From Rotaria sordida (taxonomy: Eukaryota; Rotifera; Eurotatoria; Philodinida; Philodinidae): a DNA stretch of 64,000 nucleotides. The stretch is taken from contig CAJNOL010000483.1 in assembly GCA_905250125.1 (NCBI GenBank), positions 1-64,000 of the forward strand, given 5' to 3'. Made by a program: the position numbers and the translations under genes. Shown one piece after another: positions 34,279-48,000 of the stretch. The notes beneath the pieces are model-generated. The model was not told where the DNA came from, ran no database searches, and was given only the letters and a program-made list of their open reading frames with translations. Each line of letters starts with the position of its first letter. The first letter of the stretch is position 1.

Positions 34279-37200
34279 ATTACGACTAATGTCTATTATA
34301 ATCGATTAAGAATTGTGCAAAAAACATCGATTTTAATTGATTTTTTTTCGTTATAAGTGAAAAAATCTTCCGCTGATTTTCATCGGTTTGCATCAATTAT
34401 AATTGGTTTTTTTCATTAAGGTTTAATCATAATAATCAATGAAATTTTGATTTTTTCGGTTATTTTTGATTAAAATCGGTTGAAATATGATTAAAAATCG
34501 ATTAAAACTGTATGATTACAATTGATTTTAACCCTAATTTTTTTTCACATGGGATGTTAGCAGTTTAAATTTCTTGAAGTTAAAACTCAAAAAGCCAAGT
34601 CAATTTTGATATTGTGCGGTAACATTTGTGTCCTTTTTGTATTAAATCAAAAATGATAAACGAAGTGACGTTGACTTAGTATTCATTCTTAAGAAAAACT
34701 AAAAAGTCATTTTTAGATTCTACTACTAATACTTTTTAGTTGTCGGAAAATCTTAGTTTTATAATAAACGTTCCAGGCTATGCTTTTAGGTGTTTTTTCT
34801 TTTGCTACTCTTCGTTTTAAATGGATGTGGCGAAGAGAGAAAAGTGAAGGGGTACAAGGAAACTTTTTGTAAGTCGAAAATGTGAGTATACAATTTTTTA
34901 AAAAGTGGTGGGCGCTGAATTTGTCTTTCTATTTTATAACCTTTTGATTTGAGTAAAAAATACGATCTTGGCTGAAAAAAAGTGAAAAGTTTCTAAAAGT
35001 GGGGATGTGCACTCCTCCCCCTATGGCTATATTTTTCTGTCGTTACACATATTAGATACATTGTTCACTTTGATTTTTAGTTTTTCTAGTATAATGTATA
35101 ATTCTATTTGGGTAGGAGTTCGGTCGTCTCCTTTTCCACTATCGTATATCTCCTTCTTTGGTCTTTTCTTATTGTGTGAATGTATTAGTTGATAAATTAT
35201 ACCAATAAAAATATCTTCAAAATAAATTTGTTTCAAATCAAGTTTGGAAATAATTAACACGAAATGGATGTCATGTCAATATATGTTTATCCAGTCAAAT
35301 TTTGTTGATTAAATACACTTTTATAGTTCTATTGATGGTGTGCTATTTTTCATGCGTAAGTGTTAATAAATGAGGCATTATTTATTCAGAAACATTAATG
35401 CAATAAACCCGTGAAAAATCGGCAAAAAGATTCTCCAGTTAGCTCGTAGCGGCTGTCCCTATCAATGAAAAGACTTTTGAGGCGGCGGNNNNNNNNNNTA
35501 TAAATAACGGCAATGTGTTTACTGATCTATGCGTAAATATTAACAAGTATTGCGTTTAGATGAGAATTTCTAAATCTTTTTGTCATGTTATTACTCCTCA
35601 ATCATAACTCCAGTTGCCATTTTATATCGTACAATTTCTTATTCAACTAATTTGTGTGAAAAGTTTTAAATGCATTTTATTCAATAGCAGCAACTTTCGT
35701 CGATATTTATTGCGCAGCATATCATGAAGATAAGTATTTCTCGTAGTCAAAAAAAGAACAGTTTAGTAAGAAAATATTCTTTTTTTCAATAATCTCATTA
35801 TCATCTCTTTTATAAGTCATATATATTAGAGAGAGAGAAAGCATACAAAATATCATTTTTATCAATCCGTAGCTTAGGAAATTCTCTACAAACGGTGTAA
35901 AAAGTTTTTTGATATCATGCGTTATGCATTGCCTGGAATGTTTGTAAAAATAGAAATTCCGGTTGCCAATGGGGAAAGTCAAGGATTAAACTAACAAATG
36001 TTGTATATATATAGAGACAGAGGAAACAAGAAACAAGTGAAACTAACTAAAGCGGAAAGAGGGATGAAAGGAAGACAGAAGATAGTATATAGATAGTGAA
36101 GATGTTTATATGCAACATGGCATTGTGAGATACTCCCCCATCAAACAAAAAAATACTATCTTATCAACATTTTTTACAAGATATAGATCGAGAGAAAGCA
36201 ATGAATAACATTAGGAGAAGAGAAAAATAACACACTAACACGAGAAATTCTTTGAAAAGAAACGGTTAATATATGAGAAAAAATATACAATGCAAATAGA
36301 CATATGAAAAAGGGAATCGTGCTGAACGACATAAGCAAGTAGCAAAGACATTTCATATATTTAACGGTAATATATTCCCATTTCGCATGTTTCTTCTTAG
36401 CACCGCCGGTATAGCGCACCTTATATCGTTCGGTCAACCGGCAGCATAACGACAGTTTTTATCCAGTTCGAATCGCATGGGTTTAGACGCAGAGAAATAA
36501 AAATTCAATGTGATAATAAAACGTTGGTCTAGACCTACAGACTGTGGACGAATAGAAGTCGTAGACGTTGATCGTTATATCTTTTCGAGTCTTGTACGAT
36601 GTTAATAAACTCCATGAACCAGCTCGTATTCATAACTGAGCGAATGTAAATGATAATAAATTCATTATTTTTTTTTAAATGACAAGCAAAGTTATATATG
36701 ATTCATTCAACTTTTCATATGTCAGTAAAAATCAATTACGAAACATTTCTTTCCCGATTTTCAGCGCCTCCCTAAGAATCTGTCAAGAATGGATAAATAT
36801 TAACCCTTTGCAGACGGAATTTTTTTCAATTGAAAAGTAGCTTTTCAATCAATTTATTGTGTTTGAGTCAAAATAATTACAAAAAAAACTTATGATAATA
36901 CATCAAGAGAAGAAAGTAGAGCCGGCTGAGTCCGAGATTTTCAGATTCAGTCGAGCTGCACTTTGATACTTTCAATGAAACTTTCTAATCGGAATTGTAT
37001 AGTCGTCCCGAAGATACAAGATACTTTTTTCTAGAATTTTGTATTCGGTGACCAGCACATCTTAGACGTTTCTTAGACGACTAGAGCCCATCAGATCCAA
37101 AATTTTCAGACCCGGACCCTGGATCAACCCAACGCGCTCTAGAAGAAAGGGAGATATTCATGACGTCGGTGTACATTAGCAGAAAGTAAAGAGAACATTT

Positions 37201-37328
37201 GAGAACGATGTAAATAACAGGAAGAAACAGAGAAAAGATACGCATGAAACGGCAAATGGGGCGACGTATTATCTTACAAATCATAACGGTTTCGTGGAGA
37301 GCAAACATTTTCTTTACTAGAAAATCAG
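34279..37328. other. Region without recognised gene
   Basis: Includes a cluster of alternating ATCGATTAAAATTG-like motifs at 34300-34530 (recurring GATTAAAAT/ATTTTAATC), a ten-N gap at 35489-35498, and a GC-rich repeat unit at 37085-37145. Open frames are short and unsupported. Confidence 0.4.
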
Positions 37329-37900
37329 CAGTGGCAGAATTCTACACAAGGAAAATTTAAGAATTCTGCTTTGTATATATGCATTTATGAAACCTCTCAT
37401 ATAGATTCAAATAAAAAGAATTCCGCTGTAAAAAACAGAATTCTCAGCAAAATTCAATCAGAACTCTGAATTACTAATAGAATTTCGTACACCTACTTTT
37501 AAATACTGAACAGAATTCTGCTTAGAATTATGTTTTTCCAGCAAAATTCAAGCAGAGTTCTGATTTTCTAGTACAATTGCATTCTAAGACATACCATTAG
37601 CTTTCGGCACTAAACATAATTCTCCTTAGAATTCTGTTTTTATTTTGAAATATAAATTATTAAAAAATAATTTGTTTAGTAATAAATATAAATTATCATT
37701 CTTTATATTTAAAATAAATATGATTGTTGTAGCAAGGATAAGTGTGTAGGATCTTATAAAATTCTGACAGTAATTCAGAACTCTGGTTCAATTCTGCTGA
37801 AAAAACAGAATTATAAGCAGAATTCTTTTTAGTATCTAAAAGTAGGTATGTATAAAGTAGAATTCGTAAATTCTGCTTGTGGGGAATTCTCTCTGCCATC
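37329..37900. mobile_element. GAATTC-rich palindromic element (MITE-like)
   Basis: The left end CAGTGGCAGAATTC at 37329 mirrors the right end (reading inward GATGGCAGAGAGAATTC from about 37900). Arms of roughly 160 bp match in order, for example AGAACTCTGAATTACT near 37460 and its reverse complement near 37770. AGAATTCTG recurs many times in both arms. There is no coding frame. The CAGTGGCAG terminus hints at a hAT-type non-autonomous element. Confidence 0.7.
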
Positions 37901-38339
37901 ATTATATGTCATCAGACTATTCTAATAATAAATAATTATTCTATATGATTTGACATATTCATCAGTAAGACGGACCTTTTTATTAGAGACGTTCTGTAAT
38001 TAATGAATTCGTTCAAAAATTGAAAATAGCACAACAGTTGTAACTTGACGACATAATGTTGGTTTTTTGACGTGTTGAACGATGAATGTTTTAGATGTAA
38101 GTATTATAATAAGTGTAAACAGTCTTTCATAACGAATATCAAATGTATAACAGATGTTGAGTGTTTTCACGAGAACGAGATAACCAATACTGTAAGATGG
38201 TTCAGAACCAGGCGTACCACTTTAGCTTTAAAAGCACTCTAATAAAATCGTTAAAGTTAAAGTAGGATACCTTAACTTTAAAATAAAAAATCGCACATAA
38301 GAAACACAAGCAAACTTCATAAATGAAAACTCGTTCTGA

Positions 38340-38550
38340 TATATCAAAGATTATAATGCGTTGTAATCCTTAAATATGAGAAAAATCATAGCACTTTTTA
38401 GTGCTTTATACTGTAAGTTCTGCAAAGCGCTTAAATACAAGAAAAACCCAGCACTTTTCAGAGACTTTCAGTGAGCATGTTGTTAAGTGCTTAGAATTAA
38501 TAAAATTCACAGCACTGTAAAGCGATACTGATGATGAAAGCTTCACAGCG
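38340..38550. repeat. Degenerate tandem repeat, unit about 60 bp
   Basis: Three successive units each carry CTTAAA or CTTAGA, then A-rich sequence, then an AGCACTTTT/AGCACTG block. Cores sit near 38369, 38428 and 38488, so the period is close to 60 bp. Related AGC-rich pieces continue to about 38700. Confidence 0.55.
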
Positions 38551-41470
38551 CCTGTAACATCATTTCCTAAGTTCTGCTAAGCAGCTTCTTTAAGTGAATG
38601 GCTTTCAGCAGCCTGTAACTAGCAAATTTAAGCGTTTTACAGCAGCTTACTGGATTCTGATCTTTCCCAGGCTACTTCGAAATAGCTTACAAGAGCAAAA
38701 AGTTTTACAGGAGCAATGGATGAAAATTTTCATTCTTTGATTTGTGTATATCTATGTAGTACGATGCTAACAATTTGCCGTTTAGTATACAAAATTTCGA
38801 AAAACTGTTATCCATAATTTTCTATGCACTTTTTTGCCAGTACTCCAGTAGTAGACAGGTGATGTTTGTATGTCCTCGTTAGAATCGACGATTGTGCAAA
38901 AATTGTCTTTATTTATATTCACATGTGTAATGGTTGGAGTGCTGACCATTGTTTAATATAGTACTCAGTGACTTTATGTTATTGAATACAGCATCACTGT
39001 TCATTAGTTGAACTGATCTATTTCACAAAGTTTCTTGATCACACTATCTTTTCAGCTAGTGGAAAGAGACAAGAACAAATTATCGTTAAAAGTTATAGAG
39101 ACTGTGAAAAATGTCACAGCATCACATCGGAGCATAGAATATGTAATCAGTCGACGTTTTTAACGAAGCAGATGGATCATTGTAGAAGATTCTACGCGAA
39201 ACTATGATAGAAGGAAATCTCAGATGTGTAACAGTGAATATTACAAAAGTAGTACCGTCATCAAATGAAATATAAAATAGCTATTTTTTGTGTCAGAGAC
39301 TAGACTGAGTCGTACACAGAGTCAGATTAGTTAAGAGGGAGTGTCTGCAGCTAGATAGTGTTCTTCGATCACAATATATTATTAACTGTACTAAAACAGA
39401 ATTCGTCTTGGACCCAAAACTATTGAGATGAATTAAGAGAATTTCAATGACCAAAAAAATGCTCTTAGTACAGACAGCCACTAGCATCAAGAACAAGATT
39501 ACAGTTATTAATTGGAAAGAATTGTGAAGTTTCTCAAAGACTTTAAGTTGTTCGACAGACGTCCTTGTTACACGTAAAAGTAATTGACACGCAACATTCT
39601 AAGCATACAATTAGCAGAAAAAAAAGTAACATATGCAGCCAGAGATATCAAAATGAGAGTTCGATCTTTCAATTAAATAGATAATAATCCAATTAAAAAT
39701 CAGTAATAAATTGTCGAGTGACAGGTGTGAGAATTGAATCAGTAATGTTATTGGTGAAATGGAAAGATTGTTGTTAGAGTTTTAACAAAGAGTGAATAAG
39801 TCAAGTGTAAATTTTTGTTACATTATAAGAAAACGATGTGTAGTGCTTATGTTCACAAACAAAAAAGAAATCAAATAAGCATCATCACATGCGGCCAGTA
39901 TATGGTGAAGACATTTTATCAAAAACGAAGCGGCTTTGAATCTGTTGCTTCTCAGAAGAGATTTTTCTCGACATCGACAGCAATATTTTTTCCGTTCTAC
40001 TGTATACATTTATATGCTGGATCAGTGAATTAATATTCATATTAATATTCTCTAAATTTAATGTGAATATGAATAGTATGTGTCGCTTAGATTTGGCACT
40101 AATTGGTAGTTCAAGTATAAGCATTCAAAGGTGTTAGAGTACTTGCTGATTCCGCACAATATCATTGTCACAACTATGAAATCGAAAGGGATTTTTTGTC
40201 GAACACGAAAATATCATTGACTAGCTGTCGCAAACCGTTTTTGATTCTACAAAAGAAAACGCATAATTCAAAATATTAGAAGATATGAATGCTTTTTTTG
40301 TTTTGCGAGCGTTTTATTCCTCATTAGCATTGTAAGGGAATGCAGATTTAATAAATGATGCTGATTATTCATCATACAGACATAACCGTTACATAATTGT
40401 AAGATAGGTGAAGACACAAAAGAAAATAGAGCACTGGATTCAGGGGAGATCATTGTACGAAATGACAAGAAAAGATCATGGTATGTTAAAATCTCTGTAG
40501 GTGGAAACATGTCATCTAGACGTCGACAATAGTATTGCATAGTTTATAGAAAAAGTTTCGTAGTTTTTGTTTATAGACGCCAACTGTGGGCAGGCGCGGA
40601 ACTGTTCTCCCAATGACAGCAACTCAGACGTGTTGTGTAGATCTTTATCTGAATATTCGAAGAAGTCGATCATGAGTGGAAGACATCGTTGGTGGCAAGT
40701 GGTGATTCGTTTTTAACCATACCTTGATGTCAGGCAATGAAATTTTGAATATAAAGATGCAGTCGTATAGAGACGTTCAAGACGGGAGACTTCAATCGGG
40801 AAAAGTTGCGAATGATCTATGTACATATCTCAGAACAGAGAAAGTAGAATGCATTTTTCCGATTTGAATTTCCATCATATTCCAAAGTGATAATGTGGCA
40901 TCTAAATAAAAGCCTAGATTCATCAAGGAATTCGATTGGATAATCCGATCTCGATTTTATCAAATTGTTATATTAAGGTATTTCACCGTTCCATATTACA
41001 CGACTAGTTCAATTCTTTCTGCGTCTACTGATTGATGCCACACATTTGCACACACAGCAAGAGATTTTTCATGTCTTCGTGTAAGTGGGATTGGATTTTG
41101 GTGATATAGTCATATAGCTGAAATACAAAGGTGACTAGAATGTAAGCATTTCCAACGTCATTAGCAAACGAATGAAAATTCTCTGAGCAAGAACGAGTTT
41201 GAGATAGATCATAATGATCAGCTACGTGGAGAGAGACTAATCAGCTTTTTATAGCTGCCATATTTGACTAAACGTGAGCGAAGTGCTCCTTTGAAGTTAG
41301 ATGATTCGACACAATATGCTCAACGAGAATAATTTTACTTTTCCAAAGAATTCAACACTTTTAGGAAAGAAGCACTTTGTTAGGACCCATATTTGCTCAA
41401 TATCTGCTGCCGTATCTAACAAGAATTCTCTAGGTATGAATAATGTATTGTGTAGTTTTAATTTTAGAAA
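38551..41470. other. Region without recognised gene
   Basis: Base composition is somewhat less AT-biased than elsewhere, but no exon, domain or repeat could be recognised. Just before the GPCR, a GTATGAA...TTTTAG pair at 41433-41467 could be a 5' UTR intron of that gene. Confidence 0.4.
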
Positions 41471-42451
41471 ATGTTAACCAAAGCTGCAGTCTCGAAAGAA
41501 TATAAATCACATATATCTCACAAGATTGCGATTCCTCTTTCCGTTCAATTTTGGTTAATACTTGTTTTTGAAATACCATCGATTGTCTGTTCTTTATTCG
41601 TTCTCTATCATCTTGTCTTTGATCGATTGTTACGTCGTGCTCTACATAATCATGTATTCATCATACTTCTTTTCATTAATCTCATCACCGAACTAACAAA
41701 TGTTCCATGGATTCTCAACTACTATCGCTTACATAAAGTCTGGCCAGCAGCAAACAGTTTCTGTCTTGCCTGGATGTATCTTGATGAAACATTGTATATC
41801 ACAACAACAGTACTTATTGCTTGGGCCACAGTTGAACGACATATTCTGATTTTCCATGATCGATGGGTGTCCACCAAAAAGAAAGTATTTGCTTTCCATA
41901 TTCTCCCATTAGTCATACTTCTTCTCTACTGTCTTGGCTACCACTTTATTATTATTATCTTTCCACCCTGTGAAAATATATTCGACTACACCCAACCTAT
42001 ATGTGGCCAATATCTTTGCTTTTACGATAATCAAGTGATAGCTTTGTGGGACGTCATTGCTCACGATCTTGTGCCCGCCATCATCATTATCTTTTTCAGT
42101 ATCGCTCTACTCGTGCGCATCTTGTATCAAAAATATCGTATTCATCAACGGATTTCTTGGCATAGGCATCGAAAAATGGCTATTCAATTATTGTCTATTT
42201 CCCTTCTATATCTTATCATACATATTCCGAACATGCTTCTCGAATTTGTATATGCTTGTGGAGTTTCCAAAGAGTTTGGAGCTTATTTCGTGATATATGC
42301 AGATTATGTCGCTTATCATGGGGATCTTTTATTCCCGTTTGTGTGCGCTATGTCATTACCTAAGTTGCGTCAGAAGATCAAGAAATTAGTTCCATGCTGG
42401 CGACGAAGAACAAACAATATCACTCCTGCAGCATTGAATGTGCCACATTGA
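41471..42451 (+). CDS. Rhodopsin-like (class A) G-protein-coupled receptor, single exon
   Basis: One open frame of 326 residues with seven hydrophobic segments at about residues 26-50, 59-80, 99-121, 141-162, 194-218, 237-258 and 271-295. The TM3 end reads ATVERHILIF, an ERH version of the DRY motif. A TM3 cysteine (NSFCLAWMY) and ECL2 cysteines (ICGQYLC) allow the usual disulfide. TM7 reads LLFPFVCAMSLPKLR and lacks NPxxY, which is replaced by the FPFVCAMSLPKLR stretch. Intronless divergent receptors of this sort form a large family in bdelloid rotifers. The ligand is unknown. The start ATG lies about 26 residues ahead of TM1. The gene is intact and stands alone between repeats. Confidence 0.85.
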   Translation: MLTKAAVSKEYKSHISHKIAIPLSVQFWLILVFEIPSIVCSLFVLYHLVFDRLLRRALHNHVFIILLFINLITELTNVPWILNYYRLHKVWPAANSFCLAWMYLDETLYITTTVLIAWATVERHILIFHDRWVSTKKKVFAFHILPLVILLLYCLGYHFIIIIFPPCENIFDYTQPICGQYLCFYDNQVIALWDVIAHDLVPAIIIIFFSIALLVRILYQKYRIHQRISWHRHRKMAIQLLSISLLYLIIHIPNMLLEFVYACGVSKEFGAYFVIYADYVAYHGDLLFPFVCAMSLPKLRQKIKKLVPCWRRRTNNITPAALNVPH

Positions 42452-43545
42452 CTGGTAAATACATAGCTAGAACGATCGCTACTGCACCGTAATAGATGTT
42501 GTGCTGTGTACCCAATAAAATTTCCTCATCATTTTCCCTCTAATATCTGTGAAATAATATGATTCTGGTGCACGATGAAGCAGCGAAAAATATGATATCA
42601 TAACAGCAACGATGATAGGATCGTTTTCATTCAATAATCTACTGTATAGAGCTACGTAAGAATGCACTGTTTCGATGTTGATTTCTCAATTGGCTTGAAA
42701 CTACGACTGCGGTAGCAAGCCCTTGCAAGCGCTTCGAATTTCTGTTTCTGATAGTGATTTATTTGAACATAATTTGTTATGATAGAAAAATGGAAAAAAT
42801 GAAAGAAGACGGAAACATATATCTCGATTTCTTGTAATTGAATAAGGTGAAAACTATTGCTCTAAGTTAAACAAGCAACTAATTGATGAATTTCAAGTAG
42901 AAGACGTAACGTTATCGATAATATGATTGTACGAATACTTACAATAACAATGATGCAATTTATTGATTTGTCATTGTAAATGCTACTCAGCCAAACAATT
43001 GAAGCTCAGCGATATTTTTGCAATAGTTTATTGCGTGAAATAGTGACTTAACATGTATTTTTTGATCAAAAAATTGGTCGATAAATAGCAAGTCATTTTC
43101 AATCCATTCTATTTTTCGATAATGAAAATCATCGGGAAACGAAATGGAGCTAACTCATCATGCACAAAATGGTATTTGTACAGGCTACTCCAATGAATGA
43201 ATCAATTATAATAGCTCTCTGATCATTGAAGTTTTCACGACTTGCAGCTCGATTGACTCGTACTAACAATTACTCGAAAACTAAGATCACTATATTTCCA
43301 ATTGACTCTACACTTGATGGTAGTTCAGGGCATGTTTTCGTGGTTGAATAGGATCAAGGACTATAGCTAATAATCAGTGGTTCTGACACATCCACAATAC
43401 AATTGTCCAAGCCGTTGACATGTCGGACATTCTTTTTTTGGAAAGTCGTCATCCTTGATCGACTTCAATTAGTCTTTATGCGTCGAGATTTCTGTAAAAC
43501 TTTGTAACGTCTTTAGAAACTAGAGAAATTACTAAAAATTAACCG
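42452..43545. other. Region without recognised gene
   Basis: 3' flank of the GPCR gene and spacer before the mariner remnant. Nothing was recognised. Confidence 0.4.
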
Positions 43546-44290
43546 TGACCCACACCCACACCCAAAACTTGGTGAACTGAATTTAATTATAGTTTTAGCA
43601 CTAAGTTCACTTGTAAAATTACTTTAAACACATTATATAATTAATTCTAGATGTCAAACATACTTACTCTAGAGGAACAGTTTCGTAGACTTGTTCTTTC
43701 TTTGAAGAAAATGAATTCCATCTGGATGGCAGCCAACATCGCCGATGGATTACAATTTTTTGAAAATCTTCCTCCATTACGTCATGATGTATTAAAAAGA
43801 AAAATAAATCGAATATTAGAAAGGGAGCCGTAAAAGATAGACTAAAATGTGGTGCACCAAGGACTGTTCGAACGAAGCAATTCAAAAGAATAGTAAAAAG
43901 ATTAATAAATTTAGAAAAAGATCAAAGTAAAGGAAAAGCTGTTTCTCATTCACAGCGTAAAAACATTGAAGGTAAAAGAATATCAGTTCAATGAGTAATT
44001 GAAGAATTAAAATTGAAACCATTTAAACTCAGAAAAACTCAACAATTAACAGCATTAGATAAACAACAATGTGTTACTTGTGCAAAATAGTTAATGCGGA
44101 AATTTGATGCAAGACAAATTGGTCCAAAATGGCAATGGGCTAAAATTATTAATACTGATTTTTTGGGAATATTTACAATAGAAGATTTTCAAAATAGTAA
44201 AAATGATGTAGCTTCTGCTGAAGATCTATCTGAAATTTCTGCTGATTTAAGAGAACCACCAAAGGTGTTGGTGTGGGTGTAGGGTGTGAG
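43546..44290 (+). mobile_element. Truncated Tc1/mariner element with terminal inverted repeats
   Basis: The ends carry inverted GT-rich repeats: CACACCCACACCCAAAACTT with TTGGTG near 43550, and its inverse (ACCAAAGGTGTTGGTGTGGG) near 44259. Between them the plus strand codes a broken transposase: a first helical region from 43651, then after a one-base frameshift GAVKDRLKCGAPRTVRTKQF (the VKDRP-x-GRPR motif), VIEELKLKPFKLRKTQQLTA, and finally REPPKVLVWV near 44250 (compare PKxVMVWG). Two in-frame stops and the frameshift show it is dead. The C-terminal catalytic third is missing, so this is an internally shortened copy of about 745 bp. Confidence 0.78.
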
Positions 44291-45031
44291 TATGAAGAAT
44301 AGAATGATACCCACATCCATACCCGCACCCATCCATCGATTGATATCAAATTCAATCCTACTAATAGTCGAGTTCACCCTCTATATAGTTTTTCATGGAT
44401 AGCACCGGAATTTTTGCTTGTTTTTAATAGTAATTTATGTGCTAATTCGTGTAATAATTTTTATTAAATAATCAGACTGATTAGGTTAGATGCAGCATTG
44501 GATTGAATGTGGATCTTCTCTTTACACACAGACACACCTAAACTCTAATTTGCCACTGGTTTTATCATTGATAGAATCCAATAATAATTTATATGTATTT
44601 TTTCGCTAATAAAAAATTGTATCAAATTAAATCTGAGTGTTAGAATTCAATGAGTATAATAATCTTATTAGGTTATCTTAATGATTTGTTTCTATACTTT
44701 AGATATGATCTAAAAAGCGCTCAGAGATATTGAGTGTGTTCAAAGTTAGTCTTGGATTTGATTAGATCATCGATTAAATTCAGTTGATTGAATTTTAAAT
44801 ATATCAAATAATAAATTATGAATATTCAATCAATAGAATTTCTAAATCATTTTATTTATATTTTTTTTCTTCAATTTATGTCTTAAAATTTCATTGTAAA
44901 TAAATAATATTTATCATAGAAATTCGTACAAATAAAAATGAAAAGTTTTTCGCAAAAAAATTCTACAAATATATTTTAATATGAATGTATTCAAAAATGT
45001 ATTCTTTCTTCTCTTCGATACATTTGGTCTA
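44291..45031. other. Region without recognised gene
   Basis: AT-rich 3' flank of the NHL-repeat gene. A second GT/AC-rich fragment at 44308-44335 may be part of the mariner terminus. Nothing else was recognised. Confidence 0.4.
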
Positions 45032-48000
45032 CTATGAAATATTCAACGATCGGACGCTTCTTGTTTCACTTGTTTTGACACTAGATGATCCCACACGAGA
45101 ATGACATGAACATGGATGATATCGAAATACTTTGAGAGTATGTTGCGTTGTTACACTACATTCAACAACAATTAAATGACCTTCATTACTAACACATAAT
45201 CCTTGTGGATTGTTCAAATTGTCAGAACGTTTTAATAAGATTTCAACATTATCTTCATCTAAATCATGTTCAAGAGAATAAATAATTGAATTAAATGAAT
45301 CAACAATAATTAATTGTTGATCATAATTATCAAATATAAGAGAAGATATACGAAGAAATGGATAATGATCAAGTTTAATAGAACGAAGATATTCACCAGT
45401 TATTGTTAATTGATGAATAATACTAATTGATAAAATTGAATTACTTAAAAAAAGAAAACTATTTTGTGGATCCATACAGAATGGAAGAGCATTTTGAATT
45501 GAATCTGAAATAGAACAATTGAAAAAAGAAAAAAACTAAGAATCAAACTGTATTAGTTGAATATTTTACTCTGTATTATTGATGTTCTATTTAAATCAAT
45601 TTTTGCTACTTGTATTTTTCTTTTAATTAAAAAAGTTATAATAAGACCTTTTTCACATGATATTGCAAAATGTTGTTTGCTTGTTCCAACAAAAAAAGGT
45701 TTTTCTTTTGTTAGAAAACTTTGCTTATATAAAAATTTTCCATTATATTCAATTGTAAAATATTGTACTCGTCGATTATTTGTATCAGCAACTAATACAT
45801 TTGATGATGATTTATCACAAAATGAAGCTACACTCCATGGTGAATCAAATTCATAAAGATCATGGCCTCGTTTTCCACCACATGTTGAAAGAAGTATCAA
45901 TTGAGGAGTGAAAAGAATAAGACGACATCGATCTTGTTCACATACAATTAATGAACCATCACTTTCAGATAAACAACATACCGAACGAGGCCAATTTATA
46001 TTTAAAGCATAAGTAGCAAGTAATTTGGGGTTTCTATTTTAAATTGACATTCAAAACTTATCGAATTAAATTGAACCACAAAAGTTTGAGATACTTCTTA
46101 CTTTCATGTTTTATGTAAAAAAGAAAGGAAGTAAATGACATATTTTAGATGCTATATAAAGTTGGAGTCAAGATCCACACAAACTACCTATTCGAGATCT
46201 AATTGATTGTAATGTAAAGAAAAAGAAGAAACTTCAATTTTTCTCTTGCAAAGAAAAGTTTAAGATACTTTTAATATTTTGGTGATTATATTATTATAAA
46301 AAAAAAACAGACAATTTAAAAAAATAATGAGTTATAACCATTTAATATTATTTATAACTGATTAGAGAAATGTTTTTGTTATAAGTTTTGATTTTCAAAT
46401 ACTCAATTAGAAAGAGCATTGAAAAACTGAGCCCATCCTCACTCAAAAGTCGATCTCAGACCAGGAGCGTTCGAATGGCATGAAATTTTCAGGATATGTT
46501 GGGGCTATAGTGAGGAGGCTATGGTTAAATTTTCAGTCCTGTATCATGATGTTTGAGGGAGATATTGACCAAATAAGGGTAAAAAATAGCTCATCTCGTC
46601 TGCAAAAATTCTCTATGGTCTTCAGTCTACACATTTAATATTTTTCTTTTTGTTTGAAAGAGCATGTCAGAATGCAATGTCTATGAGAGTTTTTTTTAAA
46701 CTCTTACTTTTTAAGGGAAGAAAGGGTATCGAAAGTTCAACGACTCAAAAAAACTCTCTAATAATTGCGCTCTAATTATATAAATGTTTGCATATATAAT
46801 AAAAGCAAAGCTTAATCAAAAAAAAAACGGGCTCTCATAGACACTACAGTTTTACATGCTCTTTCAAACAAAAAAACTATTGGCTACAATGAAGCTCTTT
46901 TGAGAAGTCTTGCAGATGCGATCGAAAACCTATTAAATGAGAAAAAAAACGAAACATATTTTCGGGTTTTTTTCGCATAGAGAACGACAGAAATCTTCAA
47001 AAATTTATGGAAAAAAAACGAGGTGCCGAGTAGAAATTTTGAGAGATCAGATCACGGGTTATCTTTCTCTGCATTTATCTTAATTTCGGTCATTCCGATG
47101 AAAAATGGCTTTTTTTGAGAGAGAGGAAAGCCAGCCCTACCAATTAAGAAAAGTGAGCTCTAACCGTAGACTTCAGAACTTTAAGAAATAGTGCACTTTC
47201 TAGAGTAGACTTTATTTTATCAAATGAACTTTTCCACGTTTCTATGCAATGTGTTCATCATTTGATAGAACCTTTTGTTTTTTGATCACTAATTTCAACA
47301 ATGATTTCCGCTATTATCCAGTTAATCCATGCCTTAATATTTTCAGAGTGCTATATTTGATGATGAACACATAATAGAGAAGAGTGCAAGATCTCATTTG
47401 ATATAATAAAGTTTTCTCTACAAAATCCACTATTTTTTAAAGTTCTCAAGTCTATAGTTAGAGTTCACTTTTCTTAATTATTAATTAAATTTTAATTAAT
47501 GTTTCAAAAAAATCATGTTATAGAGAGTTATTGCAAAATGAATTCAGTTTTCAATGTTCTTTCTAATCGAATATTTGAAGATCAAAATTTATAACAAAAA
47601 CATTTCTCTAATTAGTTATTAATAATATTAAATTATTATAACTCATTACGTTTTAAAATTGTCTCTATTTTTCAATAACAATATAATCACCAAAATACTA
47701 AAAGTGTCTTAAACTTTTCTTTACACTATATACCTCCTTTCATTTTTTCAGTGTCTTAAACTCATGCAGTATACTTTAGATAATATGTATTATACCTATC
47801 GTCATTATCATCGGCAGACATATTATCATGAAACTGAAAGGCTTGATTAAGACCATGATGAAGACTTTCAATAAGCATCTCATTATTAATAAACTTATTT
47901 GATTGTTTTATTTTTGAACGACAATTATGTCCTAGCAAGCATAGTTATTAAACATATATATTTCATTTTATAATTCAAAAAATAAATATTACTTTTGGTT

